NCBI GenBank assembly: GCA_964359435.1 | Contig: CAYHSY010000016.1 | Span: forward strand, 1-17,613 | DNA from: CAYHSY01 sp964359435 | GTDB lineage: Bacteria > Patescibacteriota > Minisyncoccia > UBA6257 > JAUSGH01 | Direction of reading: 5' to 3' | DNA length: 17,613 nucleotides | Shown here: positions 14,256 through 17,613 of the stretch, piece after piece | How positions within the stretch are numbered: the first letter of the stretch is position 1 | Layout of the letters: each line of letters starts with the position of its first letter | The notes under the pieces: model-generated | What the model was told of the DNA's origin: nothing | What the model saw: the letters and a program-made list of their open reading frames with translations, nothing else | The model's database searches: none | Made by a program: the position numbers and the translations under genes

Positions 14256-14284
14256 GTTATAGCAAAATAGCCCTGTAAAGTCAA
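14256..14284 (-). promoter_or_regulatory. Strong promoter of the 721-aa gene
   Basis: On the minus strand TTGACT (14284-14279), 17 nt, TATAAC (14261-14256), with TGC before the -10 as an extended element. It is one of the best matches to a sigma-70 promoter in the window. Confidence 0.8.
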
Positions 14285-14336
14285 GTCCGCGTTTTTATCC
14301 CAATTCTTTTATTTATGCACCCCCCTATTCAAAGAT

Positions 14337-14412
14337 AACGATAAATATGTATTGACAAACGATAAGCGGTAAATTAAGATGAAAATATAACCAATTTACA
14401 AAAATCGCTTAT
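14337..14412 (+). promoter_or_regulatory. Promoter and candidate operator of the DUF2975-XRE pair
   Basis: TTGACA (14352-14357), 17 nt, TAAGAT (14375-14380). AACGATAA occurs at 14337-14344 and again at 14358-14365, exactly 21 nt (two helical turns) apart and on both sides of the -35. ATAAGCG (14362-14368) has an inverted copy, CGCTTAT, at 14406-14412 over the start codon. The XRE protein of the same operon is the obvious candidate binder. Confidence 0.6.
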
Positions 14413-14902
14413 GAAAAAAAGCTCGACCGTATTTCTTCGGGTAGTGATCGTGGCTCTGGGCATCGTGGCGCTGGCCATTATGATCCGGTTTCCCCTGACC
14501 GAGGGGAGGGCCGTAAACTTAGATCTGTTCAGTATCTACTCTGATCCGTTCATCGTGTATGGGTACTTGGCGTCCATCGCATTTTTTGTTGCCCTGTATC
14601 AAGCGTTCAAATTACTTGGGCTTATTGGTCAGAATAAAGTATTCTCGCTGGATTCCGTGAGGGCTTTAAGGACTATAAAATACTGCGCAATCATATTAAG
14701 TATTCTCATTGTGATGGCCGCGTTATACATAAGGATATCTTTTGCGTTTGCGGGAGATGAAGGAGACGATCCGGCAGGCTTTATTGCTATAGCTATTTTG
14801 GCTACTTTTATTTCTGCTGTAATTGCCACTGTCGCGGCTGTGTTTGAAAGGACTTTACAAAGTGCCGTCGATATAAAATCCGAGAATGATTTAACTGTTT
14901 AA
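14411..14902 (+). CDS. DUF2975 family membrane protein
   Basis: A protein of 163 residues with four membrane segments at about 8-28, 46-68, 90-109 and 122-146. The stretch IYSDPFIVYGYLASIAFFVA, then LYQAFKLLGLIGQNKVFSLD and SVRALRTIKYCAII, is typical of DUF2975 proteins. These are commonly coded next to a small YozG-type HTH regulator, as here: the regulator starts 4 nt after this stop. The molecular role of DUF2975 is not known. No Shine-Dalgarno site precedes ATG 14411. The two genes form an operon under the promoter at 14352-14380. Confidence 0.85.
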   Translation: MKKSSTVFLRVVIVALGIVALAIMIRFPLTEGRAVNLDLFSIYSDPFIVYGYLASIAFFVALYQAFKLLGLIGQNKVFSLDSVRALRTIKYCAIILSILIVMAALYIRISFAFAGDEGDDPAGFIAIAILATFISAVIATVAAVFERTLQSAVDIKSENDLTV

Positions 14903-14906
14903 TGAT

Positions 14907-15107
14907 ATGGCGATTATTATAAACATCGACGTCATGCTGGCTAAGCGGAAGATGAGTGTCACCGAACTTGCCGAGAAAGTCGGCATCACCATGGCGAACA
15001 TTTCCGTATTGAAAAACGGCAAGGCAAAAGCGATTCGCCTGTCGACTCTGGAAGCGATTTGTAAGGCGCTCAAATGCCAGCCCGGGGATATCTTGGAATA
15101 TAAATAA
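14907..15107 (+). CDS. YozG-type XRE family transcriptional regulator
   Basis: A protein of 66 residues, nearly all of it a Cro/C1-type helix-turn-helix: MLAKRKMSVTELAEKVGITM, then ANISVLKNGKAKAIRLSTLE and AICKALKCQPGDILEY. The recognition helix is about residues 30-39. The family is usually paired with DUF2975 and is expected to control its own operon by binding DNA as a dimer. The repeats at 14337-14365 are plausible targets. Translation is probably coupled to the DUF2975 gene. Confidence 0.93.
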   Translation: MAIIINIDVMLAKRKMSVTELAEKVGITMANISVLKNGKAKAIRLSTLEAICKALKCQPGDILEYK

Positions 15108-15122
15108 AATTGGATTCCTACA

Positions 15123-15150
15123 CGGAGGGGATGAGGTCGTCTCCCCTCCG
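15123..15150 (+). terminator. GC-rich hairpin after the XRE gene
   Basis: CGGAGGGGA (15123-15131) and TCCCCTCCG (15142-15150) make a 9-bp stem with a 10-nt loop, 16 nt after the XRE stop. There is no T-run, so it may be a weak terminator or simply the first member of the hairpin cluster that follows. Confidence 0.5.
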
Positions 15151-15159
15151 GCCCACCCC

Positions 15160-15236
15160 TTGTTCAATTCCTCACGACAAGCATGGAAATTAAAATACGG
15201 CATTAAGCCGTATTTTAATTTGTGCCCTCGTGAGGA
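15160..15236. repeat. 77-bp perfect direct repeat, copy A (imperfect palindrome)
   Basis: Identical to 15347-15423. Internally it has arms TCCTCACGA/TCGTGAGGA (15169-15177 and 15228-15236) and a 15-bp stem AAATTAAAATACGGC/GCCGTATTTTAATTT (15187-15201 and 15207-15221) with loop ATTAA. Its right end is a piece of the tRNA-Arg 3' end, but here no intact tRNA follows. Confidence 0.93.
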
Positions 15237-15346
15237 GTTCTCACTACTCACTCGTTTGCTCACGGGGCAAACGAGTTGCGCTTGGGAACCCAGCGGTTCC
15301 CAGCTTCCGCCACGGGGAAACGCTAACGCCTTTCCCCGACCCCCTT
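15237..15346. repeat. Cluster of three further hairpins between the 77-bp repeats
   Basis: Stems: ACTCGTTTGC/GCAAACGAGT (15250-15276, 10 bp), TGGGAACC/GGTTCCCA (15283-15302, 8 bp) and CGGGGAAA/TTTCCCCG (15313-15338, 8 bp). GGGCAAACGAG (15265-15275) also occurs at the 5' edge of tRNA-Arg (15478-15488). The start of this stretch may therefore be a deleted tRNA copy. No gene is seen in 15108-15409. Confidence 0.75.
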
Positions 15347-15423
15347 TTGTTCAATTCCTCACGACAAGCATGGAAATTAAAATACGGCATTAAGCCGTAT
15401 TTTAATTTGTGCCCTCGTGAGGA
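15347..15423. repeat. 77-bp perfect direct repeat, copy B (overlaps tRNA-Arg)
   Basis: Shares its last 14 nt with the tRNA-Arg 3' end. The left arm GTTCAATTCCTCACGA (15349-15364) is the complement of TCGTGAGGAATCGAAC (15415-15430) inside the tRNA at 15 of 16 positions, the exception being a G-U in RNA. Confidence 0.93.
15374..15408 (-). terminator. Likely terminator of tRNA-Arg
   Basis: A 15-bp stem with a 5-nt loop starts 2 nt after the tRNA discriminator base. The 3' arm on the minus strand ends TATTTTAATTT, which could act as the T-rich tract. It is part of the 77-bp repeat. Confidence 0.55.
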
Positions 15424-15481
15424 ATCGAACCTCAATCTGCTGGTTCGAAGCCAGCCATCCTATCCGTTGAACGACAAGGGC
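15410..15481 (-). tRNA. tRNA-Arg (anticodon UCG)
   Basis: A 72-nt cloverleaf on the minus strand. The acceptor stem is GCCCTTG/CGAGGGC with discriminator A, and the D stem is GTTC/GGAT with wobbles. The anticodon arm GCTGG-CTTCGAA-CCAGC gives TCG, and the T arm is TGAGG-TTCGATT-CCTCA. CCA is not encoded: the next base is C and then the A-rich arm of the hairpin. Confidence 0.95.
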
Positions 15482-15526
15482 AAACGAGGAAAATATGCGA
15501 AGCCAACTTACATATTTTCTGAGCAC

Positions 15527-15555
15527 CGCCCTTGCAAGCTATGCTTACAAGGGCG
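15527..15555. repeat. Hairpin in the tRNA-Arg leader that copies the acceptor strand
   Basis: CGCCCTTG (15527-15534) and CAAGGGCG (15548-15555) with an inner AAGC/GCTT stem. GCCCTTG equals the first seven bases of tRNA-Arg, and CAAGGGC is its exact complement. It lies 46 nt upstream of the mature tRNA, inside the predicted transcript. Confidence 0.7.
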
Positions 15556-15572
15556 ATGATGATTTCCACATC

Positions 15573-15601
15573 ATAATATCATATTGCCGACTTAAAACCA
15601 A
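15573..15601 (-). promoter_or_regulatory. Promoter of tRNA-Arg
   Basis: On the minus strand TTGGTT (15601-15596), 17 nt, TATTAT (15578-15573), with TGA before the -10 as an extended element. The leader to the mature tRNA would be about 85 nt. Confidence 0.6.
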
Positions 15602-15686
15602 ACTAAGTGTTTGTGTTTTTATTAAAAAAGCGATAATCTAAATTAGTTAAAGAGGACCTTGAAAACTCGTATTCGGGAGAAACGTC

Positions 15687-16676
15687 ATGAGCGCGATCGA
15701 AGCGGTTGCCTGGGTTGTCTTGGTCGTTTGTGCCATGGTTGTGTCCGCGTGGTTGCTTGTGGCTCTCATGCGGGGTGGGCGGGCGCCAAAGGACGGGGCG
15801 ACACAGGTTGTGCCTGATACGTCGGAAGAGCCGGTGTTTGGGGACGATGGCTCGGTTGAGGCGGGTTGCGCGACGTCAGCCGGAGAAATGGCTGAATCCG
15901 ATGCCGAGACAGGCGAGATTCCCGTGTCGGTGCTGATTGATGTTGACCGGGTATCCCCCACCATTGAGTCAATCATCGAGAATCTCGTTGAGTTTCTTCG
16001 TGGCAACAACCATTCTTCGGATAAGCTTCAGGGTTTGCGTGCTTCGTGCGCGGACGCGGGTGATGCCGCGGCGTTGGATTTGTTGGACGAAGGCCTTCAG
16101 GAAGCTCGCTTGAAACTCGGTGAACTCAATGAGTTGAACCGGCGCAAAGCGCGTTTGGAATATAAAGTCACCCGTTTGGCAAGCGCGTTGGCCTTCGCGC
16201 GGTTCGAGGTCGCCGATCTTTTGGGAGGGGATGATCCGGATCACGGCTGGTTCTGCTATGGCTACCGGCCTATCGTCCGGCCTCAAAAGCCGGAATGGTT
16301 GTCCGGCAACGCCGATGATGGGGAACGCACAGAAAGTCCGCTGAAGAATCGAAACGTCAACTCCATGTGGTGGGTTGTGCGGCGAATCGCTCCCTGGAAT
16401 ACAGATCCGCTTGTTTTGGATGCCCGACTGGGCGCTTTGTTGGCTATCGAAATTGCCGAGCATTTCCAGCGTAAGGCCGACGCTCAACAAGCTGCCACGC
16501 CGGCTGATCCGGACGGTCCTTTGCTTGTTCGTAACTGCGCTATTGAAGCGGCTATAGCCAAGGGGCGTGGGCAGGATGCTCTGGATTGTCTGGTGAAGGC
16601 GATAGCGCGCGCACAAGCAGAGTCAAACCCCGCCAATTCCAATTCCAATTCCAATCCCATCCCCATTTATTTCTAA
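15687..16676 (+). CDS. Single-pass membrane protein, function unknown
   Basis: A protein of 329 residues without a family I recognise. A membrane segment at about 6-28 (AVAWVVLVVCAMVVSAWLLV) is followed by RGGR, so the bulk should be cytoplasmic. An acidic linker (about 40-80) leads to a helical region, 90-180, which includes a probable coiled coil (LLDEGLQEARLKLGELNELN). A domain rich in Trp and Arg follows at about 185-300 (HGWFCYGYRPIVRPQKPEWL). The tail NSNSNSNPIPIYF comes from a small AATTCC tandem repeat. GGGAGAA lies 5 nt before the ATG, a clear Shine-Dalgarno site. GC content is high. It is convergent with the dUTPase. The 205 nt before it hold the tRNA-Arg promoter and leader and no other gene. 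Confidence 0.8.
   Translation: MSAIEAVAWVVLVVCAMVVSAWLLVALMRGGRAPKDGATQVVPDTSEEPVFGDDGSVEAGCATSAGEMAESDAETGEIPVSVLIDVDRVSPTIESIIENLVEFLRGNNHSSDKLQGLRASCADAGDAAALDLLDEGLQEARLKLGELNELNRRKARLEYKVTRLASALAFARFEVADLLGGDDPDHGWFCYGYRPIVRPQKPEWLSGNADDGERTESPLKNRNVNSMWWVVRRIAPWNTDPLVLDARLGALLAIEIAEHFQRKADAQQAATPADPDGPLLVRNCAIEAAIAKGRGQDALDCLVKAIARAQAESNPANSNSNSNPIPIYF
16635..16657. repeat. AATTCC microsatellite at the end of the 329-aa gene
   Basis: Four near-perfect units of aattcc (the last altered) encode alternating Asn and Ser at the C-terminus. In-frame length changes here would be tolerated. Confidence 0.7.
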
Positions 16677-16695
16677 GGCAGTGGGGATTTTTATT
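16659..16695 (+). terminator. Terminator overlapping the end of the 329-aa gene
   Basis: ATCCCCA (16659-16665) pairs with TGGGGAT (16682-16688), followed by TTTTATTT. The loop of 16 nt contains the stop codon. Confidence 0.5.
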
Positions 16696-16704
16696 TAACA
16701 TTGC

Positions 16705-16743
16705 AAAACAAAAACCCCCGGTTCCGTGAGATAATCGGGGGGG
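16705..16743 (-). terminator. Rho-independent terminator of the dUTPase gene
   Basis: On the minus strand CCCCCG (16741-16736), a 15-nt loop, CGGGGG (16720-16715), then TTTTTGTTTT. A classic layout directly after the dUTPase stop. Confidence 0.82.
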
Positions 16744-16746
16744 TGG

Positions 16747-17403
16747 TTACATCAATCCGGTTGAGCCGAAGCCGCCGGTTCCGCGGATGGTTGCTCCAAG
16801 TTCGGCGTGGTGAGCCACCGGAACAAAAGCAGGGATGAGGGCTTCCTGGAAAACAATTTGGGCGATGCGCATGCCGTGTCGCAGGCGGAATCTGTGCGGG
16901 CTGCCGTTCAATACCACCACACCGGCTTCGCCCCGATAATCGGGGTCCACCGTTCCCGGGGCATTCGCCACGGTGACTTTGTGCACCGAAGCCAGACCGC
17001 TCCGCGGCGCTACCCAATAAAAAATCGGGAAAGGCATAGCCGTCACAAACCCGATGCCCACGAGCACCGACTCGCCCGGCTCCATGTCGTACGCGAGTTC
17101 GGTGCCGTTTTGGATGCCGCCTTCGCGCGGCACAGGGTTCACTTGCAGTTCGGTGCGGCCATCGTTTGGCATGTTTTCGAAGTCGAACAGCGTTCTGCGG
17201 AAAACAGGATTTTCGGGATCTTTTTCCGTCGGCGATACAATGGCCCGAATGAAGGCGTCAAACCCTACCGCGCCCGCGGTTTTACGTTCGAGCCTTTTTC
17301 CGCCGGGTATGACCCAAATGGGCACGCAGGGATGCAAGCGTTCTTCCGTCAGCCGCCTCATGAGCCGCATTTCCCTTCCAGTCGTATATTGGTGTTTTCT
17401 CAC
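16747..17403 (-). CDS. dut: Deoxyuridine 5'-triphosphate nucleotidohydrolase (dUTPase)
   Basis: A protein of 218 residues, longer than the usual 140-160. The five trimeric-dUTPase motifs are present in order: AGAVGFDA (about 43-50), APRSGLAS (132-139), GTVDPDYRGE with the catalytic Asp (150-159), RIAQIVF (179-185) and the C-terminal RGTGGFGSTG (207-216). The enzyme hydrolyses dUTP to dUMP and pyrophosphate, keeping uracil out of DNA and supplying dUMP for dTMP synthesis. The extra length is an N-terminal extension of about 30 residues and an insertion at about 55-105 between motifs 1 and 2. The start is GTG 17403, 6 nt after AGGAG (17414-17410). An internal ATG at codon 12 has no such site. 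Confidence 0.94.
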   Translation of the reverse strand: MRKHQYTTGREMRLMRRLTEERLHPCVPIWVIPGGKRLERKTAGAVGFDAFIRAIVSPTEKDPENPVFRRTLFDFENMPNDGRTELQVNPVPREGGIQNGTELAYDMEPGESVLVGIGFVTAMPFPIFYWVAPRSGLASVHKVTVANAPGTVDPDYRGEAGVVVLNGSPHRFRLRHGMRIAQIVFQEALIPAFVPVAHHAELGATIRGTGGFGSTGLM

Positions 17404-17452
17404 GTTGCTCTCCTAGAAAGGGCTATCCGGAGAATAACACATTTTTTGGCTG

Positions 17453-17480
17453 TTGCGTTGTCGGCGCGTTCTGGTATATT
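17453..17480 (+). promoter_or_regulatory. Promoter of tRNA-Lys
   Basis: TTGCGT (17453-17458), 16 nt, TATATT (17475-17480) preceded by TGG, an extended -10 nearly identical to the one before the LysM gene. The region 17404-17543 holds no gene. Confidence 0.55.
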
Positions 17481-17543
17481 ATATAGGCATAAGAATTCAC
17501 CCCAAGTATCGCGGCCGGGTATATTTGTGGGATGGATTCCGTC

Positions 17544-17613
17544 GCCCCTATAGCTTAGTGGTAAAGCTACGGACTCTTAATCCGCAGACCTTGGTTCGAT
17601 TCCAAGTGGGGGC
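17544..17613 (+). tRNA. tRNA-Lys (anticodon CUU), last base(s) beyond window
   Basis: Acceptor GCCCCTA/TGGGGGC, D arm GCTT-AGTGGTA-AAGC, anticodon loop CTCTTAA giving CTT, and T arm CTTGG-TTCGATT-CCAAG. The cloverleaf is complete to the last acceptor base; the discriminator is outside. Position 27-43 is an A-C mismatch. Confidence 0.93.

Noticed and set aside
14038..14262. 74-codon plus-strand frame in the leader region
   Set aside because: It runs antisense through the predicted promoter and leader of the 721-aa gene, has no Shine-Dalgarno site and has an unlikely basic composition.
15160..15423. CRISPR array
   Set aside because: Only two repeat copies, 77 bp long, with one spacer of 110 nt that itself holds hairpins; no cas genes in the window.
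15160..15559. Short frames across the 77-bp repeats and tRNA-Arg
   Set aside because: They translate hairpins and a tRNA gene; the shared peptide simply reflects the DNA repeat.
15612..15627. Promoter of the 329-aa gene
   Set aside because: GATAAT is near a -10 consensus, but no -35 at proper spacing could be found, so it is not listed.

Overview
The window most likely comes from a Patescibacteria (CPR) genome, probably Parcubacteria-like. The basis is family recognition: a degenerate conjugation/type IV secretion locus in the order VirB6-like, linker protein, PrgI, TraC-like, VirB4; a LysM plus M23 protein with a variant zinc motif; and AT-rich spacers built from 7-nt degenerate repeats. 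UGA is a normal stop (the 267-aa gene ends in an ATGA overlap), so the UGA=Gly code of Absconditabacteria and Gracilibacteria is not in use. No taxonomic marker complete enough to settle the lineage is present.

Layout. (1) Positions 1-7718, minus strand: a seven-gene cluster read from 7718 down. It encodes a membrane-anchored 267-aa protein, an exported six-cysteine 559-aa protein, a polytopic VirB6/TrbL-like 728-aa protein, a 282-aa protein with a repeat-built linker, a PrgI-family protein, a TraC-like protein, and the N-terminal third of a VirB4 ATPase that runs off the left edge. The first four genes are packed 0-9 nt apart. The last three are each preceded by a 116-122 nt spacer. (2) Positions 7816-10435, minus: a UvrD/PcrA-type helicase and KsgA/RsmA, 7 nt apart. 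(3) Positions 10495-11559, plus: a membrane-anchored LysM-LysM-M23 cell-wall protein under a good promoter that overlaps the helicase start. Its 3' end is repeated in direct and inverted copies downstream. (4) Positions 11804-14284, minus: a GC-rich 721-aa protein of unknown function with its own strong promoter, a leader of about 280 nt, a Shine-Dalgarno site and a hairpin terminator. (5) Positions 14337-15107, plus: a DUF2975 membrane protein and a YozG-type XRE regulator, with a candidate operator in the promoter. (6) Positions 15108-15601: a hairpin-rich region with a perfect 77-bp direct repeat, the second copy running into the 3' end of a tRNA-Arg(UCG) gene. (7) Positions 15687-16676, plus: an unknown membrane-anchored 329-aa protein, convergent with a dUTPase (16747-17403, minus). 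(8) A tRNA-Lys(CUU) at the right edge.

Two themes stand out. The first is a period of 7 nt that runs through three intergenic spacers, two in-frame arrays in a coding sequence, and an insertion in the helicase gene. The second is palindromes that copy the 3' end of the adjacent gene, seen at the tRNA-Arg gene and at the LysM/M23 gene.
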